Positions 1 through 7,872 of a stretch of DNA of 64,000 bases are shown here, one piece after another. The stretch spans positions 372,001-436,000 of the forward strand of contig NZ_SHKS01000001.1 of assembly GCF_004217285.1 (NCBI RefSeq), written 5' to 3'. The notes under the pieces are model-generated. The model saw only the letters and a program-made list of their open reading frames with translations, was not told where the DNA came from and searched no databases. Numbering within the stretch: the stretch's first letter is position 1; each line of letters starts with the position of its first letter. Position numbers and translations under genes: made by a program. The stretch comes from Streptomyces sp. BK239. Its GTDB lineage: Bacteria > Actinomycetota > Actinomycetes > Streptomycetales > Streptomycetaceae.

Positions 1-1067
1 CAGTAGCTGAGCAGCACGCACACGAACCCGAACGCGCACGAGGCGAGGACGCCGACCCGCGGCACCCCGCCTGAGACCCGCCCCAGCGCCTTCGGGCCCT
101 GCCCGCGCCGCACCAGCGAGTAGGCGATCCGCGAGGCGCCGTAGACGTTGGCGTTCATCGCCGACAGCAGGGCGGCCAGGACCACGACCTTCATCAGCTG
201 ACCGGCGCCCGGGATGCCCAGCTGGTCCAGGGCGGCGACGTAGGGGCCTTCCTTTGCGACCTTCGGGTCGTTCCACGGGACGAGGGTGACGACGACCGCC
301 ATCGAGCCGACGTAGAACAGCGCGATGCGCCACATCGCCGTGCGGACCGCGCTCGCCACCCCGCGCACCGGATCGGGCGACTCGGCGGCGGCGATGGTGA
401 CCGTCTCCAGACCGCCGTAGGCGAAGACCGAGGCGAGCAGGCCCACGACCAGGCCCTCACCGCCGTTGGGGAAGAAGTCGGCGAGATGCGCGGTCCCCGG
501 GGAGTCCGTGCCCGGCAGGACCCCGGCGATCGCCAGCACGCCCAGCACCAGGAACAGGGTGATCGCACCGACCTTGAGGGCCGCGAACCAGAACTCGAAC
601 TCGCCGAAGTTCTTCACCGCGGCCAGGTTCGCCCCGCAGAAGACCGCCATGAACAGCGCCACCCACGCCCACTGCGGCGTGCCCGGCAGCCAGCCGGTGA
701 CGATCTCCGCCGCGCCGATGCCCTCCAGGCCGACGGCCGTGCACAGCAGCACCCAGAACGACCACCCGGAGGTGAAGCCCGCCCACGGCCCGATCGCCCG
801 CTCGGCGTGCGCCGAGAAGGAACCCGACGACGGGTACGCGGCCGACATCTCGCCCAGCATCCGCATCACCAGCATCACCAGCAGGCCGGAGAGGGTGTAG
901 GCGAGGACGATCGAGGGGCCGGCGGCGGCGATGCCCTCGCCGGAACCGACGAACAGTCCGGCGCCGATGACCCCGCCGAGGGCGATCATCGACAGGTGGC
1001 GCTGTTTCAGGCCGTGGGACAGGGCGGCGTCCGACTCCGGGGGAGCGTCGGCGGTGGTGCTGGGCAT
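1..1067 (-). CDS. Amino acid permease (APC superfamily), 3' end outside window
   Basis: The translated protein starts MPSTTADAPPESD at the ATG ending at 1067 and stays open to the window edge, so only about 355 N-terminal residues are visible. The motif GGVIGAGLFVG at residues 31-41 lies in the first membrane helix and is typical of the GabP/AnsP/CycA amino acid:proton symporters (amino acid-polyamine-organocation family). It is followed by MRMLGEMSAAYPSSGSFSAH and several more hydrophobic helices. The protein should import an amino acid across the cytoplasmic membrane; the substrate cannot be told from sequence. It is clearly paralogous to the permease at 11554-13026. It does not appear to belong to the sulfur locus, because a hairpin at 1116-1147 separates them. 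Confidence 0.9.
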   Translation of the reverse strand, partial: MPSTTADAPPESDAALSHGLKQRHLSMIALGGVIGAGLFVGSGEGIAAAGPSIVLAYTLSGLLVMLVMRMLGEMSAAYPSSGSFSAHAERAIGPWAGFTSGWSFWVLLCTAVGLEGIGAAEIVTGWLPGTPQWAWVALFMAVFCGANLAAVKNFGEFEFWFAALKVGAITLFLVLGVLAIAGVLPGTDSPGTAHLADFFPNGGEGLVVGLLASVFAYGGLETVTIAAAESPDPVRGVASAVRTAMWRIALFYVGSMAVVVTLVPWNDPKVAKEGPYVAALDQLGIPGAGQLMKVVVLAALLSAMNANVYGASRIAYSLVRRGQGPKALGRVSGGVPRVGVLASCAFGFVCVLLSY

Positions 1068-1115
1068 GGGCGCGACTCGTCCAATGCTCGGAGGACAAAA
1101 AACGCCGCCAGTCTG

Positions 1116-1147
1116 GTCGGCCCCCGCGCACCGGCGCAGGGGCCGAC
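1116..1147 (-). terminator. Hairpin downstream of the dioxygenase pseudogene
   Basis: A 9-bp perfect stem GTCGGCCCC/GGGGCCGAC (1116-1124 with 1139-1147) encloses a 14-nt loop, 33 nt past the stop of the leftward dioxygenase gene. There is no T-run, as is common in streptomycetes. It probably ends the organosulfur transcript before the permease gene. Confidence 0.55.
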
Positions 1148-1179
1148 CACTATCCGGACATCTGCCGGACCGACCGTGT

Positions 1180-2154
1180 CTACGCCGCTACGGTCGCCGC
1201 CTCCCGGGCCACCGGAGCCGGCCCGGGAGCGGCCACGGGCGTGTAGTGCGCCGCGTCTCCCTCCACCGACCTGCTCTTCCCGCCGTCGACGCCCACCGGG
1301 ACGTCCCCGGCGAGGGTCACCCGGTGCAGCCGGCGCGGCTGCCCGTCGTAGTTGTCGACGGCGTAGTGCTGGGTGATGCGGTTGTCGAAGATCACCAGCT
1401 GGTTCGGCGACCAGCGGTGACGCAGGACGTTCTCCGGGCGGGTCACGTACGACTGGAGCAGGTCCAGGATCTTGCGGGACTCGCCCACCGACAGGCCGAC
1501 GATCCGCTGAGCGAACCCGCCGATGAACAGCCCCCGTTCACCGGATGGGGGTCCCCCCGACTCGAGCGAAGCCGAGAGGTGGGGGAGGGTGGACCCGCAC
1601 CACGGGATGGGTGGTGCGGTACTTGATCGAGGTGAACCGGGCGCGCTGGGCGGCCTGTTCCTCGTCGACCGCCTCGTCCGGGACGGCGTAGTCGTAGTCG
1701 TTGGTGTGCTCCGCCCACAGGCCGTCCGCCAGTCGGCGCAGCGGTTCGGGCAGGTCGCGGTAGGCGGCGGCCGAGCTGGCGATCAGGGTCTCGCCGCCGT
1801 ACGGCGGGACGGTGATGCTGCGCAGCGTGGTGGCCTGCGGCGGATTGAGCACGAAGGTGACGTCGGTGTGCCAGTGGTTGGCGCGGCCCCGCTCGCTGTC
1901 CACGGGCAGCACGTTCGGCGAGCCCTCCACCGCGCCGACCGTCGGATGGGCGGTGGTCAGGTCGCCGAAGTGGCGGACGAACGCCTGGTGGCCCTCGTCG
2001 TCGAGGTTCACGTCGTCGAAGACCAGCGCCTTGTGGACGTTGAGGGCCTCGCGGACGGCGGCGACGCTCTCCTCATCCAGGGGGGGGAGATGTCGATGCC
2101 AAAGACGCGGGCGCCGATGTTCGCGGTGACCTTGGTGATCCGGATGTCGCTCAC
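1180..2154 (-). pseudogene. TauD/AtsK-type 2-oxoglutarate-dependent dioxygenase, disrupted twice
   Basis: Reading leftward from GTG 2154 the protein begins SDIRITKVTANIGARVFGID. The frame breaks at a run of eight G (plus strand, about 2080-2087): nine would be needed to continue into LDEESVAAVREALNVHKALV. The middle, in the shifted frame, carries the Fe(II) motif HWHTD and NPPQATTLRS. A 43-nt stretch with a short palindromic repeat (1546-1588) then shifts the frame back and puts a stop at 1538-1540. The C-terminus resumes as SGERGLFIGGFAQRIVGL and holds the distal His (TQHYAVDNYDGQ) and the 2-oxoglutarate Arg region (HRVTLAGDVPVG). Without the lesions it would be about 310 aa, normal for TauD or alkylsulfatase AtsK, which release sulfite or sulfate from organosulfur compounds. 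All catalytic residues are present, so decay is recent or the G-run lesion is a sequencing error. Confidence 0.85.
1546..1588. repeat. Short G/C palindromic repeat inserted in the dioxygenase gene
   Basis: The segment contains GGGGGTCCCCCCGACTCGAG followed by CGAAGCCGAGAGGTGGGGGA. It lies exactly where 43 nt separate the codons for HP and SGERGLF of a conserved family region, so roughly 37-40 nt are extra. I recall near-identical GTCCCCC...CTCGAGCGAAGCCGAGAG...GGGGG elements scattered between genes in many Streptomyces genomes. Only this copy was noticed in the window. Confidence 0.6.
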
Positions 2155-2166
2155 AGGGGTGTCCTT

Positions 2167-3504
2167 TCAGACCAGGGCGGGGGTGTGGACGTGCTGGTTG
2201 GCGGGGCGGGGCAGGCCGTAGCGCTCCCGCAGGGTGTGGCGGCCGTCGTACTCCGTGCGGAGCAGGCCGCGGGCGCGCAGGATCGGGACGACGTGGTCGA
2301 CGAAGGCCTCCAGACCGGAGGGCAGGACCGCGGGCATGATGTTGAAGCCGTCGGCGGCGCCCTGGGTGAACCAGGTCTCGATCGTGTCGGCGACCTGCTC
2401 GGGCGTCCCTGCGACGGTGAGGTGACCTCGGCCGCCGCCGAGCCGCCCGATCAGCTGCCGCACGGTGAGCCGCTCGCGTCGGGCCAGAGCGACGACGAGC
2501 GTGTAGCGGCTCTTGGCGCCTTCGACGGCGTCCTCGGACGGCAGGCCGGCGGGCAGCTCGGCGTCCAGCTCCAGCGTCCCCGGCTCGAGTTGGAGCAACT
2601 GCTCCAGCCGCCGGACGCCGTGCTCGTGGACGATGTGGTCCTCCAGCAGCCGCTCGTTCGCCTCCGCTTCGGCCTGCGTCGAGCCGAGCACCGGCACGAT
2701 CCCGGGCAGCACCTTGATGTGCTCGGGGTCCCGGCCGGCCGCCGCCGTGAGCGACTTGAGGCCGGCGTAGAAGGCCCGCGCGTCCTCGACGGTCTGCTGG
2801 GCGGTGAAGACGGCCTCCGCGTAGCGGGCCGCGAACGCCTTCCCGTCCTGCGAGGACCCGGCCTGCACCAGCAGCGGGTACCCCTGCGGCGAGCGGGGGA
2901 CGTTGAGGGCGCCCTCGACGCTGAAGTACCGGCCCTTGTGCCGGGGCGGATGGATCTTCGCGTCGTCGCCCCACACGCCGGCCGCCTTGTCGGCGACGAT
3001 CGCGTCGTCCTCCCAGCTGTCCCACAGCTTCAGCGCCACGTCGAGGAACTCGGCGGCGCGGGCGTACCGCTCGGCGTGCGCGGGCTCGGCGTCGAGCCCG
3101 AAGTTGCGGGCGGCCTCGGCGCCCGCGGTGGTGACGATGTTCCAGCCGGCCCGGCCGCCGCTGACGATGTCCAGCGAGGCGAACTTGCGGGCCAGGTTGT
3201 AGGGGGAGTTGTAGGAGGTGGACGCGGTCGCGATCAGGCCGATGTGCTCGGTCGCCGTGGCCAGCGCGGTCAGCAGCGTGAGCGGCTCCAGCGCGCCGGC
3301 CGGACGCTGGGCGATGTCGCCCCACAGTTGCGGTCCGTCGGCGAGGAAGAGGGAGTCGAAGGTGCCGCGTTCGGCGGTTCTGGCGAGCCTGACGTAGTGG
3401 CCCAGCTCGACGTGGGCGTACGGGTCGCTCTCGGGGAGCCGCCAGGAGGCCTCGTGGTGGCCGGTGTTCATCAGGAAGGCGTTGAGGTGCAGTCGCCGGG
3501 TCAT
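2167..3504 (-). CDS. LLM-class FMN-dependent monooxygenase (NtaA/SnaA/DszA type)
   Basis: A 445-aa protein starting MTRRLHLNAFLMNTGHHEAS, the usual start of the NtaA/SnaA/SoxA/DszA branch of bacterial luciferase-like monooxygenases. Family landmarks are the TIM-barrel segments ERGTFDSLFLADGPQLW, ATEHIGLIATASTSYNSPYN, LARKFASLDIVSGGRAGWN and the flavin-contact stretch GYPLLVQAGSSQDGKAFAA. These enzymes use reduced FMN from a partner reductase to oxygenate a substrate. In a sulfonate-transporter neighbourhood the likely role is C-S bond cleavage of a sulfonate or sulfone, but NtaA-like chelator oxidation cannot be excluded. The dioxygenase pseudogene follows 12 nt downstream. No flavin reductase gene is visible in the window. 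Confidence 0.85.
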   Translation of the reverse strand: MTRRLHLNAFLMNTGHHEASWRLPESDPYAHVELGHYVRLARTAERGTFDSLFLADGPQLWGDIAQRPAGALEPLTLLTALATATEHIGLIATASTSYNSPYNLARKFASLDIVSGGRAGWNIVTTAGAEAARNFGLDAEPAHAERYARAAEFLDVALKLWDSWEDDAIVADKAAGVWGDDAKIHPPRHKGRYFSVEGALNVPRSPQGYPLLVQAGSSQDGKAFAARYAEAVFTAQQTVEDARAFYAGLKSLTAAAGRDPEHIKVLPGIVPVLGSTQAEAEANERLLEDHIVHEHGVRRLEQLLQLEPGTLELDAELPAGLPSEDAVEGAKSRYTLVVALARRERLTVRQLIGRLGGGRGHLTVAGTPEQVADTIETWFTQGAADGFNIMPAVLPSGLEAFVDHVVPILRARGLLRTEYDGRHTLRERYGLPRPANQHVHTPALV

Positions 3505-3545
3505 GGATGTCCCTTGCTCTGGACAGGGGGAGGACTTCTGAAGTT

Positions 3546-3648
3546 CCGGCCGGGCTGTCCAGCCCGGCCGGGGGCGCCCCCTCTGGGGGAAGTCGAGGAC
3601 GAGGCCCGTTCAGGGCCGAAGCGGGGGCGTGGGGGCGGCAGCCCCCGC
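3546..3648. repeat. Cluster of strong G/C hairpins inside the sulfur locus
   Basis: Between the ATPase gene (ends 3672) and the monooxygenase start lies a 167-nt gap with stems CCGGCCGGGC/GCCCGGCCGG (3546-3555 with 3562-3571, loop 6) and GCGGGGGC/GCCCCCGC (3621-3628 with 3641-3648). The hairpins could attenuate transcription of the two oxygenase genes relative to the transporter, or stabilise an upstream mRNA segment. Confidence 0.45.
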
Positions 3649-3671
3649 AGGGCGGCCACCCGGGCCGCCGG

Positions 3672-4406
3672 TCAGGCGATGTCCTCGGTGACGCCCAGCG
3701 CCGCCAGCAGCCGCTCGCGGTACTCCCCGAGCAGCGGGTCCCGGTACGAGCGCGGGTGCGGGCGGTCGACGGTCAGGTCGACGCCGATCCGGCCGTGCTC
3801 CAGGACGAGGACCCGGTCGGCGAGCACGATCGCCTCGTCCACGTCATGGGTGACCAGCAGCACCGAGGGCCGGTGGTGCTCCCACAGCTCGCGCAGCAGG
3901 GTGTGCATCCTGATCCGGGTGAGCGCGTCGAGCGCGCCGAACGGTTCGTCGGCGAGGAGCAGTTCGGGCTCGCGCACCAGGGAGCGGGCCAGCGCCGCCC
4001 GCTGCGCCTCGCCGCCGGACAGCTCGTTCGGCCAGGCCCGCTCGCGTCCCGCGAGGCCGACCTCGGCGAGCGCGGCGCGGCCCCTGGCCTCGGCGTCCTT
4101 GCCGTCGAGGCCGAGGAGCACGTTGGGCAGCACCCGCCGCCAGGGCAGCAGCCGGGAGTCCTGGAAGACGACCGACACCCTTTCGGGCGCGCTCAGCTGC
4201 CCGCTGCCGGTGACCTCGTGGTCGAGTCCCGCGACCGCCCGCAGCAGGGTGGACTTGCCGGAGCCGCTGTGCCCGAGCAGGGCGACGAACTGTCCGGCGG
4301 GGATGTCCAGGTCGATGCCGTCCAGGACGGTCCGTCCGTCGAAGGAGCGGGTGAGCCCGCTCAACCGGACGGCGGGACGGGTCAGTTGCTCAGTGTGCGG
4401 CGCCAC
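3672..4406 (-). CDS. ABC transporter ATPase, sulfonate/nitrate/taurine type (SsuB-like)
   Basis: A 244-aa ATPase read from GTG 4406 (MAPHTEQLTRPAVRL). Walker A is GHSGSGKST at residues 45-53, then the Q-loop VVFQDSRLLPW, signature LSGGEAQR, Walker B LLLADEPFGALDA and H-loop LLVTHDVDEA, all intact. The VFQDSRLLPWR form is typical of the SsuB/TauB/NrtD group that energises import of sulfonates, taurine or nitrate. The start overlaps the end of the permease gene by 25 nt, indicating translational coupling. With the lipoprotein and permease genes it forms a complete importer. Confidence 0.92.
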   Translation of the reverse strand: MAPHTEQLTRPAVRLSGLTRSFDGRTVLDGIDLDIPAGQFVALLGHSGSGKSTLLRAVAGLDHEVTGSGQLSAPERVSVVFQDSRLLPWRRVLPNVLLGLDGKDAEARGRAALAEVGLAGRERAWPNELSGGEAQRAALARSLVREPELLLADEPFGALDALTRIRMHTLLRELWEHHRPSVLLVTHDVDEAIVLADRVLVLEHGRIGVDLTVDRPHPRSYRDPLLGEYRERLLAALGVTEDIA

Positions 4407-5224
4407 GACAGCACCCTCCGTTCGACGATGCGGACCGCGCTGTCGGAGACCAGGCCGAAGATTCCGTAGACGACCAGGCCGACGAGGATGACGTCCGACT
4501 GGCCGTAGTTCGTGGCCTGGAACATCATGTAGCCGAGGCCGCTGGTGGCGTTGATCTGCTCCAGGACCACCAGTCCCAGCCACGAGCCGGTCACGCCGAG
4601 CCGCAGCCCGACGAAGAAGCCGGGCAGGGCGCCGGGGATCACGATCTGCCGGATGAACCGGAGCCTGGACAGCCCCTGCACCTCGGCGAGTTCGACGAAC
4701 CGGTGGTCGATGCCGGCCAGCGCGGAATGCGTGTTGAGGTAGATCGGGACGTAGACGACGATGGCGATGATCGCGATCTTGAAGGTTTCGCCGATGCCCA
4801 GCCAGAGGATGAACAGCGGGATCAGACCGAGGGTCGGGATGGCCCGGTTGAGGTTGACCGTCCCGTCGATCAGCGCCTCCCCGGTGCGGGAGAGCCCGGA
4901 GACGAGCGCGAGCGTCACGCCGGCGGCCAGGCCGATCGCGAAACCGGAGCCGGCCCGTTGCAGCGAGGTGAGGATGTCGGTGGTCAGCGTCCCCTCGGTC
5001 CACAGCCGGACGCCGGTCTCCACCACCGTCCAGGGCGCGGGGATCGCCGCGGGGTCGAGCCGTCCGGCGGCGGACGCGGCGGCCCACAGTGCGAGCAGCA
5101 GCAGCGGGCCGGTGAGCCGGGCGGCGGGGAGCTGTTTTCCGGGCGCGAGCCTTCGGCGGCGTTCCCGGGGGCGCTCGTCGGAGACGGCGGCGGGGGTGGC
5201 CGTGTGCAGTGTGGTGGCGGTCAT
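4382..5224 (-). CDS. ABC transporter permease, sulfonate type (SsuC-like)
   Basis: A 280-aa inner-membrane permease with about six predicted helices. The cytoplasmic EAA-loop region is visible as ELAEVQGLSRLRFIRQIVIP followed by GALPGFFVGLRLG, the signature of the SsuC/TauC branch of BPD permeases. Two starts are possible: GTG 5233, which overlaps the stop of the lipoprotein gene as GTGA, and ATG 5224, which has a GGAAG Shine-Dalgarno 8 nt upstream and is preferred. It would form the channel for the neighbouring ATPase and lipoprotein. Confidence 0.9.
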   Translation of the reverse strand: MTATTLHTATPAAVSDERPRERRRRLAPGKQLPAARLTGPLLLLALWAAASAAGRLDPAAIPAPWTVVETGVRLWTEGTLTTDILTSLQRAGSGFAIGLAAGVTLALVSGLSRTGEALIDGTVNLNRAIPTLGLIPLFILWLGIGETFKIAIIAIVVYVPIYLNTHSALAGIDHRFVELAEVQGLSRLRFIRQIVIPGALPGFFVGLRLGVTGSWLGLVVLEQINATSGLGYMMFQATNYGQSDVILVGLVVYGIFGLVSDSAVRIVERRVLSWRRTLSN

Positions 5225-5229
5225 GGCGG

Positions 5230-6297
5230 TCACTTCCGGTACTCGGCCGGCACGGACTGGGCGGCGATGTGTTCGAAGCGGTGGTCGAAGAGCTCGGCGA
5301 CGTCGAACTTCTTCACGAACCCGCCCTCGGCGAGCAGATCCGCGGTCTCCTGCTCCCACTTGATCGCCTCGCTCCAACTGGGCGAAAAGAGAGGCTTGTT
5401 GGCGAGCGCGGTGATGTCCTTGGCCTGTTCCGGGCTCAGGTTCTGCGTCTTGACGTAGAACTCCTCGTTCCAGACGTCGGGGTTCTCCCACTGCCAGACC
5501 AGGCCCTTGGCCCACTGCGGGATGTACGCGGCGATCGCGGCGGCCTTGGCCGGGTCGTTCAGCACGGACACCGGCGCCCACAGCAGGTTGAGCAGGTCGA
5601 CGACGTCGGTGGCGATGGTGTGGGCGCCCTTCGCCCCGTACTGCTTCAGATAGGCCGGGGCCTGGCTGTTGGCCAGCGGCGCGATGTCCACCTGGCCGGA
5701 CTGCAGCGCGGTGAGGAACTGGTTGCTGGTCAGCGGCACGAGGTCCACGTCGTCGTACTTCAGGCCCGCCTTCTTCAGCGCCCGCAGCAGGACGACCCCC
5801 TGCGCCTGGCCCTGCGAGAACGCCAGCTTGCGGCCCTTGAAGTCCGCGACGCTCCCGATGTCGCTGCCGGGCCTGGTGGCGAAGAGGTAGTTCGGCTTGC
5901 GCGTGAGGTTGATCGCGACGATCTTCGCGTCGAAGCCCTGGTAGTGCGCCTGGATCGGCGGGATGCCCGCGTTGTTGGCGAGGTCCAGGGACTTCGAGCG
6001 GAACGCGTTGATGACGTCGGGACCGGCGCCGATGTTCAGCCAGCTCGACACCTTGAACGGCAGCTCGGGCAGTCTCGCCAGCTTGAACTGGAGCTGCTGG
6101 ACGTTCTGGAAGGAGCTGATCTTCAGGCTGGTGCCGGCGGGCACCGTGGCCGGGATCGCGGCGGTGGAGGCGGCCTCGGACCCGGCGGCCGCGCTGCTCT
6201 CGGCGCATCCGCTCAGTCCGGCGGCAGCGGCGGTGGCGCCGAGCAGGGAAGTGAGGAAGAGACGCCGGTCGAGGCCGGACGCACGGGAAACGGGCAT
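5230..6297 (-). CDS. Substrate-binding lipoprotein of the sulfonate-type ABC importer
   Basis: Read from ATG 6297 (MPVSRASGLDRRLFLTSLLG) the protein is 355 aa. It has a twin-arginine-like n-region (DRRLFLT), a hydrophobic stretch and the lipobox LSGC with Cys31, so the mature protein should be lipid-anchored outside the membrane. The body is a NMT1/SsuA-type periplasmic binding fold: SSWLNIGAGPDVINAF, DLANNAGIPPIQAHYQG, DFKGRKLAFSQGQAQG and SNQFLTALQSGQVDIAPLAN are typical of aliphatic sulfonate and taurine binders. An in-frame ATG further upstream (6384) would place 29 non-signal residues before the signal peptide and is rejected. The ligand is inferred from neighbours only. Confidence 0.88.
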   Translation of the reverse strand: MPVSRASGLDRRLFLTSLLGATAAAAGLSGCAESSAAAGSEAASTAAIPATVPAGTSLKISSFQNVQQLQFKLARLPELPFKVSSWLNIGAGPDVINAFRSKSLDLANNAGIPPIQAHYQGFDAKIVAINLTRKPNYLFATRPGSDIGSVADFKGRKLAFSQGQAQGVVLLRALKKAGLKYDDVDLVPLTSNQFLTALQSGQVDIAPLANSQAPAYLKQYGAKGAHTIATDVVDLLNLLWAPVSVLNDPAKAAAIAAYIPQWAKGLVWQWENPDVWNEEFYVKTQNLSPEQAKDITALANKPLFSPSWSEAIKWEQETADLLAEGGFVKKFDVAELFDHRFEHIAAQSVPAEYRK

Positions 6298-6405
6298 GGA
6301 AGGACCCCCAGGGGAAAACAGCGGAAAGGCAGGGACACCGCAGGTGGAATTCCGGACGCGAAAGAGCCCGGTGAAATAATTCACACAACCTTGATCAGGC
6401 GTGGA

Positions 6406-6427
6406 TTCCCGCGCCGCGAGGCGGGAA
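6406..6427 (-). promoter_or_regulatory. Second leader hairpin upstream of the binding-protein gene
   Basis: A 7-bp perfect stem TTCCCGC/GCGGGAA (6406-6412 with 6421-6427) with an 8-nt loop lies between the candidate leader peptide and the lipoprotein start. Together with the palindrome at 6436-6455 it gives two tandem hairpins in the leader, as expected of an attenuator. Confidence 0.35.
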
Positions 6428-6435
6428 GAAGGCGC

Positions 6436-6455
6436 GCTCCCGGCGCGCCGGGAGC
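6436..6455 (-). promoter_or_regulatory. 20-bp perfect palindrome after a Cys leader ORF
   Basis: GCTCCCGGCGCGCCGGGAGC is a perfect palindrome that begins one base after the stop codon of the eight-codon leader ORF (6457-6483). It could be a termination hairpin whose formation depends on where the leader ribosome stops, or the terminator of the ROK gene upstream, or an operator. Its position against the leader stop favours attenuation. Confidence 0.5.
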
Positions 6456-6456
6456 G

Positions 6457-6483
6457 TCAGCGACAGAGGGTGCGACAGCTCAT
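6457..6483 (-). CDS. Candidate cysteine leader peptide MSCRTLCR
   Basis: An eight-residue ORF, MSCRTLCR, starts at ATG 6483 and stops with TGA at 6457. Both Cys codons are TGT, the minor Cys codon in this high-GC genome. It has no Shine-Dalgarno, but it begins 7 nt after a -10-like hexamer with a perfect TTGACA 18 nt further up, so it would be translated from a leaderless mRNA. A perfect palindrome follows immediately, then the sulfonate importer genes. The arrangement fits cysteine-responsive attenuation as described for leaderless Cys-rich uORFs in actinobacteria. It is too short to prove by sequence alone. Confidence 0.42.
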   Translation of the reverse strand: MSCRTLCR

Positions 6484-6490
6484 GGGAAAG

Positions 6491-6520
6491 ATGTTCCTGT
6501 CCGGGTGCGAACCCTGTCAA
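6491..6520 (-). promoter_or_regulatory. Promoter of the organosulfur importer operon
   Basis: On the minus strand TTGACA (6520-6515) is followed by an 18-nt spacer and GAACAT (6496-6491). Transcription would start near 6483, the A of the MSCRTLCR leader ORF. The -35 box is a perfect consensus and the -10 box is weak. Confidence 0.45.
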
Positions 6521-6552
6521 CATTCGGAGTTTCTGAATTAAGTCGATCCGGC

Positions 6553-7800
6553 TCAGGCGGCCGGCCGCAGCCGGGCGGAGACCGCCAGCGGATCCCGGTA
6601 GAGCACGTCGAGAGCCACCGCGCCGCCCGCCACCGCGAGCACCGAGTCCGGGAAGCTGCTCGGCGCGACCGACGCCGCCCGGTCCGGCCCGACCTCCTCC
6701 CGCACCGCGGCCAGGCAGTCCTCCCGGTGCAGCGCGCCCACCTCGGTGACGACCACCCTCTCCGGGTTGAGCACGTCCATGAGCAGCGCCGCGGCCCGCC
6801 CCACCAGCCGTGCCCGCCCCACCAGCAGCCGCACGGCCACCGGGTCCCCGTCGGCTGCCGCGGCGACCACGTGCATCGGGTTGTCCCCGTCGATCACCCC
6901 TGCCTCCCGGGCCCGCCGGCACAGCGTCCGCTCGCTCAGCTCCACCTGGAGGCAGCCCACCCGGCCGCACTCGCACGGCTCGTCGCCCCCCGCCAGCGGC
7001 AGATGCGCGATGGCGCCGGCCTGCGAGCGCGGTCCGTGGTGCACCTCGTCATGGGTGGCGAACGCCGCGTCGACGACGTTGCCGGCGAACAGGTGCAGCA
7101 CACTGCGCCCGCCGCCCGCCCGCCCGAACAGCCGCTCGGCGTTCACCAGTGCGCGCGCGTGCCCGTCCACCTGGACCGGCAGCCCCACACGGGCGCGGAA
7201 CGCCTCCCGCACCGGCACGTCCCGCCAGCCCAGCAGCGGATGCTCGACCACGGTCCCCGAGTCCCGGTCGACCCAGCCGCCCACGGCCACGCCCACCCCG
7301 AGCGCCCGGCCCCCGGGCGCCTCGCCGAGCAGAGCGTTCAGCCCGTCGGCGGCCCGCGCCAGCACCGCGCCGGGCTCGGCGCCCCCGCGCCCCTCGTGCC
7401 GCAGCTCGCGCCGTGCCACCACCCGCCCGCGCAGATCCAGCAGCGCGACCGTCGTGTACGGCACCGCCACGTGCACCCCGCCCACCATGAACCGCGAGTC
7501 GTCCAGATCCACGGGGACGTGCGGACGGCCCACCCCGTTGCTGCGCCGCAGCACGGCCGACTCCCGGATCAGCCCCAGCTCCGACAGACGCGCGCAGTGG
7601 TCGGTGACGGACGCCGGGGACAGCCCGGTCACCCGCGCGATGGTGCTGCGCGCCACCGGCCCGTGCTCCAGCACCGACCGCAGGACCACACTGGCGCTGG
7701 TCCGCCGCCGGTCGCTGTCCGCGACACGGGAGACGGGGGAGGGCGGGGCTCCGGCGAACGAAGGAGACGTCGTCAGGGGAGAAACAGCGGTACGGGGCAT
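6553..7800 (-). CDS. ROK-family transcriptional regulator
   Basis: A 415-aa protein read from ATG 7800 (MPRTAVSPLTTSPSF), which has a GAGGAAG Shine-Dalgarno 7 nt upstream; an earlier in-frame ATG at 7854 lacks one. Residues about 30-85 form a winged helix-turn-helix (LRSVLEHGPVARSTIARVTG, LSPASVTDHCARLSELGLI). The rest is the ROK sugar-kinase-like fold with the zinc motif CECGRVGCLQ after GAIAHLPLAGGDE. ROK repressors bind DNA through the N-terminus and usually sense a sugar or sugar phosphate. Here the gene lies directly behind a conserved Cys leader peptide and in front of the sulfonate importer, so it is likely tied to sulfur-source control. It may be kinase-inactive; the ligand is unknown. 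Confidence 0.88.
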   Translation of the reverse strand: MPRTAVSPLTTSPSFAGAPPSPVSRVADSDRRRTSASVVLRSVLEHGPVARSTIARVTGLSPASVTDHCARLSELGLIRESAVLRRSNGVGRPHVPVDLDDSRFMVGGVHVAVPYTTVALLDLRGRVVARRELRHEGRGGAEPGAVLARAADGLNALLGEAPGGRALGVGVAVGGWVDRDSGTVVEHPLLGWRDVPVREAFRARVGLPVQVDGHARALVNAERLFGRAGGGRSVLHLFAGNVVDAAFATHDEVHHGPRSQAGAIAHLPLAGGDEPCECGRVGCLQVELSERTLCRRAREAGVIDGDNPMHVVAAAADGDPVAVRLLVGRARLVGRAAALLMDVLNPERVVVTEVGALHREDCLAAVREEVGPDRAASVAPSSFPDSVLAVAGGAVALDVLYRDPLAVSARLRPAA

Positions 7801-7872
7801 GGAGAACTTCCTCGGGGCCGGTCCGACACTGCGCCTGCGCTGAGGAGGCGCCACGGATCGGCTCCGCCCGCC

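Noticed and set aside
1538..3325. 595-codon minus frame covering most of the monooxygenase in the wrong frame plus the middle of the dioxygenase
   Set aside because: It arises because the frameshifted dioxygenase segment is open into the neighbour. The true protein segments lie in other frames.
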